Shown here one piece after another: positions 19,177 to 27,310 of a DNA stretch of 64,000 nt. The notes below the pieces were generated by a model. The model made no database searches and was not told where the DNA came from. It saw only the letters and a list, made by a program, of their open reading frames with translations. Numbering within the stretch: position 1 is the first letter of the stretch; every line of letters begins with the position of its first letter. The DNA comes from Shewanella kaireitica (GTDB lineage: Bacteria > Pseudomonadota > Gammaproteobacteria > Enterobacterales > Shewanellaceae): NCBI RefSeq assembly GCF_023284045.1, contig NZ_JAKIKQ010000005.1, forward strand, positions 62,001 through 126,000, given 5' to 3'. A program made the translations under genes and the position numbers.

Positions 19177-19719
19177 TTAGTGATGCATGTGACTCTTTTG
19201 ATCTGCTTTATCGCTCTTAGCAATAGGCATTAAGTCCATACCGCACTTAGGGCAGCTATCGCCCTCTTTCCCTGTAATCGCTGGATTCATCGGACACGCA
19301 TGAGTATCGGCGCTCATCTTATGATGCTCACTTTTACCTTTGTGGGGGCATGAATCACAGCTCTTTCCCTTAGTTTCCATCGCTTGCAGTTCCATTCCGC
19401 ATTTTGGGCAGCTATCACCCGCTTTGCCGGTAATGGCTGGGTTCATTGGACACGCGTGAGTATCTGCAGTCATCTGATGATGAGCATGCTTGCCTTTATT
19501 TGGGCACGAATCACATTGATGTCCAGCAGCTTTCACTGCTTGTAAATCCATGCCACATTTAGGACATGAATCGTCTTGATTGCCAGTCACTTCAGGATGC
19601 ATTGGGCAAGCGTAACTTTGGCTCTGTTCTGCGCCATGTTGATGCGCATGAGCGGATACCGACGGTGCCCAGGATAAAAATAAAAAGGTAGTTAATACCA
19701 TACTAATAAAGGTTTTCAT
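19177..19719 (-). CDS. Exported protein of three tandem heavy-metal-binding modules
   Basis: A 180-residue product with a signal peptide (about 1-23, ending VSAHA). It consists almost wholly of a repeat of about 52 residues. Each unit has a CPMHP or CPMNP module ending CPKCGM (36-62, 88-114, 140-166). The first two are followed by a spacer of the form CDSCPxKGKxxHHxM. The C-terminus is His/Met-rich. Repeats 2 and 3 are nearly identical, showing recent duplication. It probably binds or buffers Cu(I)/Ag(I) in the periplasm. It lies 22 bases upstream of cusB, so it is part of that operon. I know of no named protein of exactly this form. Confidence 0.85.
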   Translation of the reverse strand: MKTFISMVLTTFLFLSWAPSVSAHAHQHGAEQSQSYACPMHPEVTGNQDDSCPKCGMDLQAVKAAGHQCDSCPNKGKHAHHQMTADTHACPMNPAITGKAGDSCPKCGMELQAMETKGKSCDSCPHKGKSEHHKMSADTHACPMNPAITGKEGDSCPKCGMDLMPIAKSDKADQKSHMHH

Positions 19720-19845
19720 AACTCAACTCCATCAAAGAGATGGCCGAATGCTGTAAGTGCTAGCGCACAGAACAATTAACGGCATAAATAATTGCTTAAT
19801 AAGAATAAATAGCTTTTTTAAAATATAGAGACGGTGAGTCTCAGG

Positions 19846-20262
19846 CTAGGCTATTGGAGGTCTTAAATCTTGTGGCAATGAAATAGAGTGGAAATGAGGC
19901 ATTGGAGTGGCCGTTGCAATATCGGAGGTGTTGTTGCCAGGCCATGACAATACACTAAACAGAGTACCTGTTACTGAAATAACCAAGCAGTGGTTACAAT
20001 CGCTCTGGCATGATCCCTTGCCGTTGCAGCAATTCTTAGAGTTGCCGGGAAGCATTTGCATAGTCTCGTCAGAATCGCAGCAATGAGTATCGCTATCCAT
20101 TTGCATCTGGTGGCATTCAGCCCCATCTTGCATGCTCATCATTGGCATATCATCAGCCATAGCATTCGGTACCATCAATGATCCATTAGATAGCATTAGC
20201 TGGCTCAACAAAGCGAGCAGCGTAAAGGCTAGTAATGTATGACGACGAAGTATGCTAAGCAT
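19846..20262 (-). CDS. Small exported Met/His/Cys-rich protein of the copper locus
   Basis: 138 residues with a hydrophobic signal or anchor (about 10-30, ending NAMADD). A methionine-rich stretch follows (MPMMSMQDG), then His/Cys clusters (ECHQMQM, THCCDSDE, NCCNGKGSCQSDCNHC). The C-terminus ends SLPQDLRPPIA. Composition and place suggest periplasmic soft-metal binding. I do not recognise a named family; DUF2946-like copper-locus proteins are the nearest in style. The general plan resembles the product of 20875-21309. It starts 49 bases downstream (in transcript sense) of a long inverted repeat at 20311-20350. Confidence 0.7.
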   Translation of the reverse strand: MLSILRRHTLLAFTLLALLSQLMLSNGSLMVPNAMADDMPMMSMQDGAECHQMQMDSDTHCCDSDETMQMLPGNSKNCCNGKGSCQSDCNHCLVISVTGTLFSVLSWPGNNTSDIATATPMPHFHSISLPQDLRPPIA

Positions 20263-20310
20263 AATAATTCCAAGTGATGAACTTTTTTAGTTTAACACAG
20301 CATTGAAGTT

Positions 20311-20350
20311 ACACATTGATAAAGTTCACAAAATGGCTTCATCAATGTGT
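20311..20350. repeat. Long inverted repeat before the Cys-rich gene
   Basis: ACACATTGATAAAG (20311-20324) pairs with CTTCATCAATGTGT (20337-20350) at 13 of 14 positions across a 12-base loop. Neither strand has a T-run, so a simple terminator is unlikely. It lies between the DUF2057 stop and the next gene start. It could be an operator for a dimeric regulator or an mRNA processing/stabilising hairpin. Confidence 0.6.
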
Positions 20351-20371
20351 GATACCCCTAAAGGCCAACTT

Positions 20372-20788
20372 TTACTTTGATAGTAATAATTTGGTCATCA
20401 ATTGGCTGTGGGTCATTAGTGCCACTTGTTTTTCACTGCCGCCTTCATCTGTTAGTTTGATAAAAGGTGAGTTGATAAACTGATAAGCATCATCTTCTGA
20501 AAGGATCTTAGGAGTGATTGCTTTATAGTTCGCTGCTGTTTCTAAGTCTATATACAAGTATAAGGGCTCAGAACGGACCCAACTCGAGTCATCTGCATTG
20601 GATTCAAATAAGTCTCGATACTGCAGCTCAATTAAGTTCTGACCGTTCTCTAACTGCAGGTAGCGACTGTCTACATTATTTAAGCCGTTCACGCCGATGA
20701 CTTCAAGCGACTCTGGAAATGAGACCGAGGCCGCCATGCTGGTGAAACTAGCGAGTGAGAGTGCAATAACGCTGATAAAATTTTTCAT
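20372..20788 (-). CDS. DUF2057 (YccT-like) exported protein
   Basis: 138 residues from ATG 20788, which has GGAG 6 bases upstream; an in-frame TTG at 20800 is inside the ribosome site and unlikely. Signal peptide about residues 1-20 (ending SMAAS). The middle (NGQNLIELQYRDLFE ... EPLYLYIDL) matches the DUF2057/YccT pattern. The family has no firmly established role that I can cite. It sits between two Cys-rich metal-locus genes in the same direction but has no Cys and few Met or His residues. Its link with copper is therefore only positional. Confidence 0.7.
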   Translation of the reverse strand: MKNFISVIALSLASFTSMAASVSFPESLEVIGVNGLNNVDSRYLQLENGQNLIELQYRDLFESNADDSSWVRSEPLYLYIDLETAANYKAITPKILSEDDAYQFINSPFIKLTDEGGSEKQVALMTHSQLMTKLLLSK

Positions 20789-20874
20789 AATAAACTCCAA
20801 ACAAACTCAATACCCATAGAGACCTATGGAATAAATACTAAAATAGTGTTTTTGCTAAACGCGAGTATTTGAGA

Positions 20875-21309
20875 TTAAGCGTGGAGTGCTATTGGTGGTG
20901 GATTGACGAGTGATTGTTCTGCTGTTTGTAAAGACCAAAATACCGTTTGTAAGCTTTGCCCTGCTTCTTGAGCTGCGAGTTTGAGTTGCACCTGTTCCAT
21001 GATAGCTGGGGTTGAAATACAGTGGGATACACAATCCCCTGCGCCTAACATTTCACACAGAGCATCACAGTCGACCATGCTAGTGTTAATGCTCGAGCTG
21101 CTATTACCACAGTGGGTTGAATCTTGCTTTACCTGCGCAGCGGAACTTAAAAGGTCTGGCTGAGCATGTGTATTTGATAAAGCTTGCTGGATATCGTGCT
21201 GAGCATGAGAACTAGCATGCAAAAATTTAGGCATCGCCATCGCTGGAGATAGCAAAAATTGCCCTACCAGTGAGATGAGTAATGCTAAATGTGCAAACCG
21301 TTTGTACAT
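20875..21309 (-). CDS. Small exported Cys/His-containing protein at the head of the copper locus
   Basis: 144 residues from ATG 21309, with AGG 6 bases upstream; a TTG at 21324 is a poorer start. The signal peptide is about residues 1-26 (ending SPAMAM). A His/Gln/Ser-rich stretch follows (HASSHAQHDIQQ), then a cysteine cluster (DCDALCEMLGAGDCVSHC). The C-terminus ends NPPPIALHA. Layout, cysteine spacing and the Pro-Pro-Ile-Ala ending recall the 19846-20262 product, so the two may be distant paralogues. No family is recognised with confidence. Probably the first gene of the leftward cluster. Confidence 0.65.
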   Translation of the reverse strand: MYKRFAHLALLISLVGQFLLSPAMAMPKFLHASSHAQHDIQQALSNTHAQPDLLSSAAQVKQDSTHCGNSSSSINTSMVDCDALCEMLGAGDCVSHCISTPAIMEQVQLKLAAQEAGQSLQTVFWSLQTAEQSLVNPPPIALHA

Positions 21310-21693
21310 GCGCAGCCTGTGCAAATAAGAGTGTTGTAATCAGATAGACCTAGCTTTTAAGCATTTAGTTTCAAAAATATTAATATTTATTTCAATATCT
21401 AATTTAAGGCTTAGTGCTATTTTAGATATGAAAAGATTTCAAAAATTTACTTTAACTACCCCATTATCAAGCTGATAAGTCTTAATCCTTGCGGTAGGCA
21501 TGGCTTTAAGCTAGCTTTAGTAAAAGCGCATGTATATTGAACGAGTTTTGATTCTGAACAGAGAGTTGGAGCCATGTCTCATTTTACGCTTTTAGTTCCA
21601 GATCAATGAGTAATAATTGGTTTATAATGACCGCATAAATAGCGATGAAGTAGAACTTACATCGATATAAAAATTAAACTTTGGAGATGTGTG
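21310..21693. other. Divergent promoter region between the copper locus and cymA
   Basis: 384 bases without a convincing gene. A TATAAT hexamer at 21623-21628 is a likely -10 box for cymA; no clear -35 was found at 17 bases. No convincing CueR, CRP or FNR palindrome was recognised. Confidence 0.55.
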
Positions 21694-22260
21694 ATGAACT
21701 GGCGAGCACTTTTTAAACCCAGCGCAAAAATTTCGATTCTGGCATTATTAGTCGTCGGTATCGTAGTCGGTGTAGTAGGTTACTTTGCTACACAACAAAC
21801 TTTGCATGCGACAAGTACAGATGAGTTCTGTATGAGCTGTCATAGCAACCACTCATTGAAAGATGAAGTACTTGCTTCTGCTCACGGCGGAGGTCGCGCT
21901 GGTGTAACTGTTCAGTGTCAAGACTGTCACTTACCGCACAACCCAGTTAAGTACTTAGTTAAGAAAATCATCGTATCTAAAGACCTTTACGGTTACTTAA
22001 CTATCGACGGTTTCAACACTCAAGAGTGGTTGGATGAAAACCGTAAAGAGCAAGCTGACCTAGCACTTAAGTACTTTAAAGCTAACGATTCAGCTAACTG
22101 TCAGCACTGTCACACTCGTATTTACGAAAACCAACCTGACACAATGAAGAAGATGGCGAAGAGAATGCACGCTAACAACTTCAAGAAAGACGAAGACAAG
22201 CGTAAGACTTGTGTCGACTGTCACAAAGGTGTTGCTCACGTTTACCCAAAAGGTAAGTAA
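21694..22260 (+). CDS. cymA: Tetraheme quinol dehydrogenase CymA (NapC/NirT family)
   Basis: Inner-membrane-anchored c-type cytochrome that oxidises menaquinol. In Shewanella it feeds periplasmic terminal reductases (fumarate, nitrate, DMSO, metal-reducing Mtr system). It has 188 residues, one N-terminal helix (about 13-33), and four CxxCH heme sites at 46-50 (CMSCH), 75-79 (CQDCH), 136-140 (CQHCH) and 173-177 (CVDCH). Nearly every stretch matches my memory of S. oneidensis CymA. Start ATG 21694 has GGAG 7 bases upstream; a GTG at 21691 is directly adjacent. Codon choice (AAC, GAC, CAC, TTC) suggests high expression. Two hairpins follow. Confidence 0.97.
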   Translation: MNWRALFKPSAKISILALLVVGIVVGVVGYFATQQTLHATSTDEFCMSCHSNHSLKDEVLASAHGGGRAGVTVQCQDCHLPHNPVKYLVKKIIVSKDLYGYLTIDGFNTQEWLDENRKEQADLALKYFKANDSANCQHCHTRIYENQPDTMKKMAKRMHANNFKKDEDKRKTCVDCHKGVAHVYPKGK

Positions 22261-22279
22261 TAAGCAACGTCCTATAGCT

Positions 22280-22301
22280 GCGAGCGGGATGAGACGCTCG
22301 C
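22280..22301 (+). repeat. Hairpin in the cymA 3' region
   Basis: GCGAGCG (22280-22286) and CGCTCGC (22295-22301) form a 7-bp GC-rich stem with an 8-base loop. It has no T-run and precedes the true terminator by 10 bases, so it may protect the mRNA 3' end. Confidence 0.55.
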
Positions 22302-22310
22302 AACTAACTT

Positions 22311-22346
22311 AAAGCCCCATGTTCATTCCGAATGCGGGGCTTTTTT
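22311..22346 (+). terminator. Rho-independent terminator of cymA
   Basis: AAAGCCCC (22311-22318) pairs with GGGGCTTT, followed by further T residues to 22346. It lies about 50 bases beyond the cymA stop. Confidence 0.85.
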
Positions 22347-22541
22347 GTGGCTGACGTTTAGGGGATTCTGCTGAAGCGGGAAAGCAGGTTATACCAATCA
22401 GTAAGGTGGAAAAGCTGAAACAACTAAGTAAGGAAGGGCAGGATAGAGCTAAAACAGCAAAGCAAAGGACGTACGATTAGTTTTGTGTTCTTTGGTTTGC
22501 TGTTGCTGAAGCTGTATATGTGCAGTTAGTGCTATGGAGTG

Positions 22542-22820
22542 TTAGCTTTTTTGCTTATTTAAAACCTGCTGACGATATTGCAGCAGACTAAATACGCCAA
22601 ACACAAACACTTGTAGGTAATCCCCTTTCTTTAACGGCAGCAGTTGATTGAACAGAGTGTGAAATATAATGGTTTGGAAGCAGTGCATAAATATCGTCAC
22701 AGCGAGCAGGATATTTAAAATGGCTGCGATATTGCCTTCAAACGGTGTCGCTAGGTTATAGAACATCATCAACCAGGCAAAAGCGGTCGCCAACTTACCT
22801 GCCAATAGTACCCATTTCAT
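22542..22820 (-). CDS. yhhL: DUF1145 membrane protein YhhL
   Basis: 92 residues with two or three hydrophobic segments (KLATAFAWLMMFYNLATPF near the start; ILNILLAVTIFMHCFQTIIF central) and a charged tail. The pattern matches DUF1145/YhhL. In E. coli yhhL likewise follows rsmD. Here its ATG overlaps the rsmD stop by one base (TAATG), so the two are translationally coupled. The role is unknown. The 195 bases downstream hold no recognised gene or strong terminator. Confidence 0.8.
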   Translation of the reverse strand: MKWVLLAGKLATAFAWLMMFYNLATPFEGNIAAILNILLAVTIFMHCFQTIIFHTLFNQLLPLKKGDYLQVFVFGVFSLLQYRQQVLNKQKS

Positions 22821-23425
22821 TATCGGTTATCCTCGGTAGAGTTATCCTCAAGCGGACAGTATTGGTATAAGCGGTAGATCACTTGCCCTGCTGATTTCTC
22901 TTTTAGTAGTGTCCAAGTCACAGGCACTTCAAGCAATGCCAGCTCTGCTTCTGTTTCTACATAAATCAGTGCATCAGGCAGTAACCACTGCTGTTGATCA
23001 AGCAGTTGGATACTTTTCTCTGTGAGTGACTTTCTAAAAGGTGGATCAACAAATACGATGTCAAAGCCTTTCTCTGGAGAGCTTGCTAACAACTTAAGGC
23101 TGTCTCCCTTAATCACGTCACCATCGTTACATTTTAATGTGGCTAGGTTTTCAAGGAGTTGCTTAGCAGCTTGAGGTTGCAGTTCAAACACTCTGGCATA
23201 AGCAGCATAACGTGATAAAGACTCTAAACTTAATGCACCACTGCCACCGAAACAATCCAATACTCGAGCACCGCGAACGTCATTTGCTATCCAATTGAAC
23301 AGTGTTTCACGTACACGATCGGTTGTCGGTCTTAAGCCTTCAAGATCATGGATAGGCAATTTGCGCGATCGCCACTGACCAGAGATGATCCTAACTTGGC
23401 CGCTTGAGGGTCTTTTTTTGACCAT
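22820..23425 (-). CDS. rsmD: 16S rRNA (guanine-N2-966) methyltransferase RsmD
   Basis: Methylates G966 of 16S rRNA with S-adenosylmethionine. The 201 residues compare with 198 in E. coli. The N-terminus has RIISGQWRSRKLP and the family signature LRPTTDRVRETLFNWI. The SAM-binding loop is LDCFGGSGALSLES and the catalytic motif is DPPF in FVDPPFRKS. It is divergent from ftsY, the same arrangement as in E. coli, and coupled to yhhL. Confidence 0.95.
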   Translation of the reverse strand: MVKKRPSSGQVRIISGQWRSRKLPIHDLEGLRPTTDRVRETLFNWIANDVRGARVLDCFGGSGALSLESLSRYAAYARVFELQPQAAKQLLENLATLKCNDGDVIKGDSLKLLASSPEKGFDIVFVDPPFRKSLTEKSIQLLDQQQWLLPDALIYVETEAELALLEVPVTWTLLKEKSAGQVIYRLYQYCPLEDNSTEDNR

Positions 23426-23650
23426 GGTGTCCTCGTGATTTTGCCTTATGGCAGAAAGTGGTAGACTATAGCGTCTGATTTAAGGTCGTTATTTTATATC
23501 AAAGCACAGCTAAAAGGTAAAAAGCCGTCGCTTAGTCGCGCAGTGGTTATACTTTTGCTGTTTTAATCAGCGTAATCTCGGTCTATTTTTGATATAACGT
23601 CCTCCACCCTAACGCATTTATGTACAGTTATTTGAGCATCGGTAATACAC

Positions 23651-25501
23651 ATGGCAAAGAAAGGTTTTTTTTCCTGGTTCCGCAAAGATAAATCTAAAGA
23701 GCAACCGCAAGAAGTAGAAGCAGAGTTGAATGTTTCAACTGAAGCAGAGACAGAGCAGGTTGATACAACGCAAGTTGAAGCTGAACGTGTTGCAAGCGAA
23801 CAGGCAGAAGCCGAAAGAGTCGCCACTGAACAGGCTGCGCAAGCAGAGGCTGAACGTGTTGCTAGCGAACAGGCAGAAGCTGGCAGAATAGCCACTGAAC
23901 AGGCTGCGCAAGCAGAAGCTGAACGTGTTGCTAGCGAACAGGCAGAAGCTGCCAGAATAGCCACTGAACAGGCTGCGCAAGCAGAAGCTGAACGTGTTGC
24001 TAGCGAACAGGCAGAAGCTGCTAGAATTGCCACTGAGCAGGCTGCGCAAGCAGAAGCTGAACGTATTGCCAGCGAACAGGCAGAAGCTGCCAGAATAGCC
24101 ACTGAACAGGCTGCGCAAGCAGAAGCTGAACGTATTACTAGCGAACAGGCCGAAGCTGCCAGAATAGCTACTGAACAGGCTGCGCAAGCAGAAGCTGGAC
24201 GTGTTGCTAGCGAACAGGCCGAAGCTGCCAGAATTGCCACTGAACAGGCTGCGCAAGCTGAAGCTGAACGTATTGCTAGCGAACAGGCTGAAGCTGCCAG
24301 AATTGCCACTGAACAGGCTGCGCAAGCAGAAGCTGAACGTGTTGCCAGCGAACAGGCCGAAGCTGCCAGAATCGCTACTGAACAGGCTGCGCAAGCAGAA
24401 GCTGAACGTGTTGCTAGCGAACAGGCCGAAGCTGCTAGAATTGCCACAGAACAAGCTGCGCAAGCTGAGGCCGAACGAATTGCCGCAGAACAAGCTGAAT
24501 CTGAGCAAGCGGAACAAGAAGCCGCAGAAGAGCAGCCAGAACCACAAGTAAAACCTGTTAAAGAGGGCTTATTTGCTCGACTGAAACGTGGCTTAAAGCG
24601 CACCAGCGAAAGCATCGGTAGTGGCTTTGCGGGAATATTCAGTGGCAAGAAGATCGATGATGATCTTTTTGAAGAGTTAGAAGAGCAGCTGTTGATTGCT
24701 GACGTTGGTGTTGAAACCACCACTCGCTTAATTAAAAACTTAACTGAGCAAGCCAGCCGTAAACAACTTAAAGATGGCGAAGCGTTATATGATTTGATGC
24801 GCGATGAGATGCAAAAGACACTTGATCCTGTCTCCGTGCCACTTATTCCTGAAAATGCAGACGGCCCATTTGTTATTTTGATGGTAGGCGTTAACGGTGT
24901 GGGCAAAACTACCACCATTGGTAAGCTTGCCAAGCAGTATCAAGCGCAGGGTAAATCTGTGATGCTCGCTGCAGGTGATACTTTCCGAGCTGCAGCGGTT
25001 GAACAGTTACAAGTATGGGGACAGCGCAACGATATCCCTGTTATTGCTCAGCATACTGGCGCCGATAGTGCTTCAGTGCTGTTTGATGCTTTGCAGGCTG
25101 CTAGAGCACGTAAAGCCGATGTACTGATTGCTGATACCGCAGGTCGATTGCAAAACAAAGCACATTTGATGGACGAGCTAAAGAAAGTCGTTCGAGTGAT
25201 GAAAAAGCAAGATGAATCAGCCCCTCATGAGGTGATGCTGACGCTAGATGCGAGTACTGGTCAGAATGCTATTAGCCAAGCGCAGCTTTTCCAAGAAGCG
25301 GTGGGTGTAACCGGTATTACCATTAGCAAATTAGACGGTACCGCAAAGGGCGGCGTTATCTTTGCTATTGCAGACAAGTTCGGTATCCCAATTCGTCATA
25401 TTGGCGTAGGTGAGCAGATTGACGATCTTCGCACATTTGACGCTAAAGACTTTATTGAAGCGTTATTTAGTCAATCAAAAGACGACAGCGACACGAAATA
25501 A
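23651..25501 (+). CDS. ftsY: Signal recognition particle receptor FtsY with expanded repeat domain
   Basis: GTPase that receives SRP-ribosome complexes at the inner membrane. The 616 residues compare with 497 in E. coli. The C-terminal NG domain is complete: G1 GVNGVGKTTTIGKLA, DTFRAAAVEQL, DTAGR, and SKLDGTAKGG. The N-terminal acidic A domain (residues 45-274) holds ten tandem 23-residue repeats plus a partial eleventh, predicted as one long charged helix. The extra length is due to these repeats. It heads ftsY-ftsE-ftsX-rpoH as in E. coli. Confidence 0.97.
   Translation: MAKKGFFSWFRKDKSKEQPQEVEAELNVSTEAETEQVDTTQVEAERVASEQAEAERVATEQAAQAEAERVASEQAEAGRIATEQAAQAEAERVASEQAEAARIATEQAAQAEAERVASEQAEAARIATEQAAQAEAERIASEQAEAARIATEQAAQAEAERITSEQAEAARIATEQAAQAEAGRVASEQAEAARIATEQAAQAEAERIASEQAEAARIATEQAAQAEAERVASEQAEAARIATEQAAQAEAERVASEQAEAARIATEQAAQAEAERIAAEQAESEQAEQEAAEEQPEPQVKPVKEGLFARLKRGLKRTSESIGSGFAGIFSGKKIDDDLFEELEEQLLIADVGVETTTRLIKNLTEQASRKQLKDGEALYDLMRDEMQKTLDPVSVPLIPENADGPFVILMVGVNGVGKTTTIGKLAKQYQAQGKSVMLAAGDTFRAAAVEQLQVWGQRNDIPVIAQHTGADSASVLFDALQAARARKADVLIADTAGRLQNKAHLMDELKKVVRVMKKQDESAPHEVMLTLDASTGQNAISQAQLFQEAVGVTGITISKLDGTAKGGVIFAIADKFGIPIRHIGVGEQIDDLRTFDAKDFIEALFSQSKDDSDTK
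23783..24472 (+). repeat. Ten tandem 69-bp repeats inside ftsY
   Basis: The unit encodes 23 residues (consensus ERVASEQAEAARIATEQAAQ plus AEA). Ten complete copies run in frame, followed by a degenerate eleventh. DNA copies are highly similar, differing mainly at third positions, so copy number could change by slippage or recombination. Open reading frames on the opposite strand across this stretch are by-products of the repeat. Confidence 0.95.
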
Positions 25502-25544
25502 CGTTAACTTATAGAGTGATATCGACGACTAAGAAACATAACTA

Positions 25545-26237
25545 ATGATTCGATTTGAGCAAGTCAGCAAAGTATATCCCGGAGGGCAAAAAGCCCTTTC
25601 GGATGTGAGCTTTCATTTAAAACGTGGTGAAATGGCGTTTCTTACTGGTCACTCTGGTGCCGGCAAGAGTACCTTGCTCAAATTGATCACTGTGATAGAG
25701 CGCGCCAATGGCGGTAAAGTCGCTATTAATGGCCACGACATCGCCAAGATCCGCCGTGCTCAAGTCCCCTATCTGCGCCGCGACATTGGCATGATTTTTC
25801 AGAATCATCACCTGCTAATGGAAAAGACAGTCTTTGATAATGTGGCTTTGCCGTTAATCATTGAAGGCTTTTCTCACGGCGAGATCCGTAAGCGAGTTGC
25901 AGGTGCACTGGATATGGTTGGCCTTTTTGGTAAAGAGCGGCATAAACCCATTATGCTATCTGGTGGTGAGCAACAGCGTGTTGGCATTGCGCGTGCGATT
26001 GTGAATAAGCCCCCGTTACTGCTAGCTGATGAGCCGACGGGTAACTTAGATCCTAAGTTGTCGATGGACATATTACGTTTATTCGAAACCTTTAATGACT
26101 CCGGCACGACTGTATTAATTGCTACCCATGATTTAGGACTAATTGCTCGGATGAAATACCGGACTTTAACGCTTAAGCAAGGGCGAGTACTTGGCGCGCA
26201 AGAGTTAGATCAATCTAGCAGCCTAGAGGCAAACTGA
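25545..26237 (+). CDS. ftsE: Cell-division ABC ATPase FtsE
   Basis: ATPase of the FtsEX complex that controls septal peptidoglycan hydrolases through EnvC-type activators. The 230 residues show Walker A GHSGAGKST, the signature LSGGEQQRVGIARAIV, Walker B LLADEPTGNLD and the H-loop ATHD. It lies 43 bases after ftsY, with only a weak ribosome site visible, and is followed directly by ftsX. Confidence 0.96.
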   Translation: MIRFEQVSKVYPGGQKALSDVSFHLKRGEMAFLTGHSGAGKSTLLKLITVIERANGGKVAINGHDIAKIRRAQVPYLRRDIGMIFQNHHLLMEKTVFDNVALPLIIEGFSHGEIRKRVAGALDMVGLFGKERHKPIMLSGGEQQRVGIARAIVNKPPLLLADEPTGNLDPKLSMDILRLFETFNDSGTTVLIATHDLGLIARMKYRTLTLKQGRVLGAQELDQSSSLEAN

Positions 26238-26242
26238 GGACT

Positions 26243-27211
26243 ATGATGACTAAGCAACCTCAGTTAACCCGCAGCAAACTTCCCATCTCTGGCCAAATCG
26301 TGATGTTTTTTATTCGTCATATTCAGCATGCTATGGCAAGTCTTGGCGAGCTATGGCGCAATCCTATCTCTTCAATCATGACCATGGCGGTACTTGGCGT
26401 TAGCCTTAGTTTGCCAGCAGCGCTACAAGTGTTAGTCAAAAATGCTGAAACCATTACTCAGTCATGGAATAGTGCGGCCGAGATCTCGTTATTTGTTGAT
26501 GAAGGCCGCAGTGAGAAGAGTATTCAAAGCTTAATCACTCGCTTAAAAGTTTACCCTGAAGTGGCTGAGGTAAATTATATTAATCGCGATCAAGCCTTAG
26601 AGGAGTTTCAACGACTTTCAGGCTTTGGTGAAGCGTTATCTTATTTAGATGCCAATCCACTACCCGCAGTGGTGATGGTGACACCTAGCCTTAAGTATTC
26701 TAGCCCTGAGGGCGCAAGGGAATTACTGAGGAAGCTAGAGCAAGAAGCTGAAGTTAGCTTTGGTCGTTTAGACATTGAATGGCTTGAACGACTACAAGCC
26801 GTGGTCAAACTGCTTGAGCGTACTGTGTTGGCTATTGCCGCGCTGCTAGTGTTAGCGGTGGTATTGGTGATTGGTAATACCATTCGTCTGGCGATTATGA
26901 ATCGCCGTACCGAAATCGAGGTCATGAAACTGGTTGGAGCGACAGAGGCCTTTATTCAACGACCATTCCTATATACAGGAATTTGGTTCGGTATTATTGG
27001 TGGAGTGTTGGCATGGATAATCATTAATCTATTGGTATGGTACCTAGACTCCGCCTTGGCAGAGTTACTCGGTTTGTATGGCAGTCAGTTACATATGGAG
27101 TCATTGACGCTTACCGAATTAGGCCAGTTAGTGTTATTGGCATCCTTTCTAGGATGGCTTGGTTCTTACCTTTCTGTAAGGCAACACCTGCGAGCGATTG
27201 AGCCTTCTTAA
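26243..27211 (+). CDS. ftsX: Cell-division permease-like protein FtsX
   Basis: Membrane partner of FtsE that signals to periplasmic hydrolase activators. The 322 residues have four membrane helices: one near 50-70, a periplasmic domain (about 75-195), then three helices (200-220, 250-275, 290-310). NRRTEIEVMKLVGATEAFIQ is the conserved FtsX cytoplasmic loop. Start ATG 26243 or the adjacent ATG 26246; GAGG fits the second slightly better. It starts 5 bases after the ftsE stop. Confidence 0.95.
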   Translation: MMTKQPQLTRSKLPISGQIVMFFIRHIQHAMASLGELWRNPISSIMTMAVLGVSLSLPAALQVLVKNAETITQSWNSAAEISLFVDEGRSEKSIQSLITRLKVYPEVAEVNYINRDQALEEFQRLSGFGEALSYLDANPLPAVVMVTPSLKYSSPEGARELLRKLEQEAEVSFGRLDIEWLERLQAVVKLLERTVLAIAALLVLAVVLVIGNTIRLAIMNRRTEIEVMKLVGATEAFIQRPFLYTGIWFGIIGGVLAWIIINLLVWYLDSALAELLGLYGSQLHMESLTLTELGQLVLLASFLGWLGSYLSVRQHLRAIEPS

Positions 27212-27310
27212 AGGTTGTCATCCTTTAGTCAAAAACATGAACTATCCTTCATTTGTCTTGTCTTAATGTAAGTGTAAAATTCATGTTTACATATTAGATA
27301 ACGCCGATGG

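Noticed and set aside
21574..21609. Possible 11-residue leader peptide upstream of cymA (ATG with GGAG 2 bases before)
   Set aside because: The ribosome-site spacing is too short, and it lies upstream of the likely -10 box at 21623, so it would not be on the main cymA transcript.
23783..24472. Regular repeat considered as a CRISPR array
   Set aside because: The units are contiguous, in frame and lack variable spacers; they are protein-coding repeats of FtsY.
23563..24933. Long minus-strand reading frames opposite ftsY (Ser/Ala/Cys-rich, up to 456 codons)
   Set aside because: They arise because the 69-bp tandem repeat of ftsY keeps alternative frames free of stops; the composition is repetitive and ftsY is certain.
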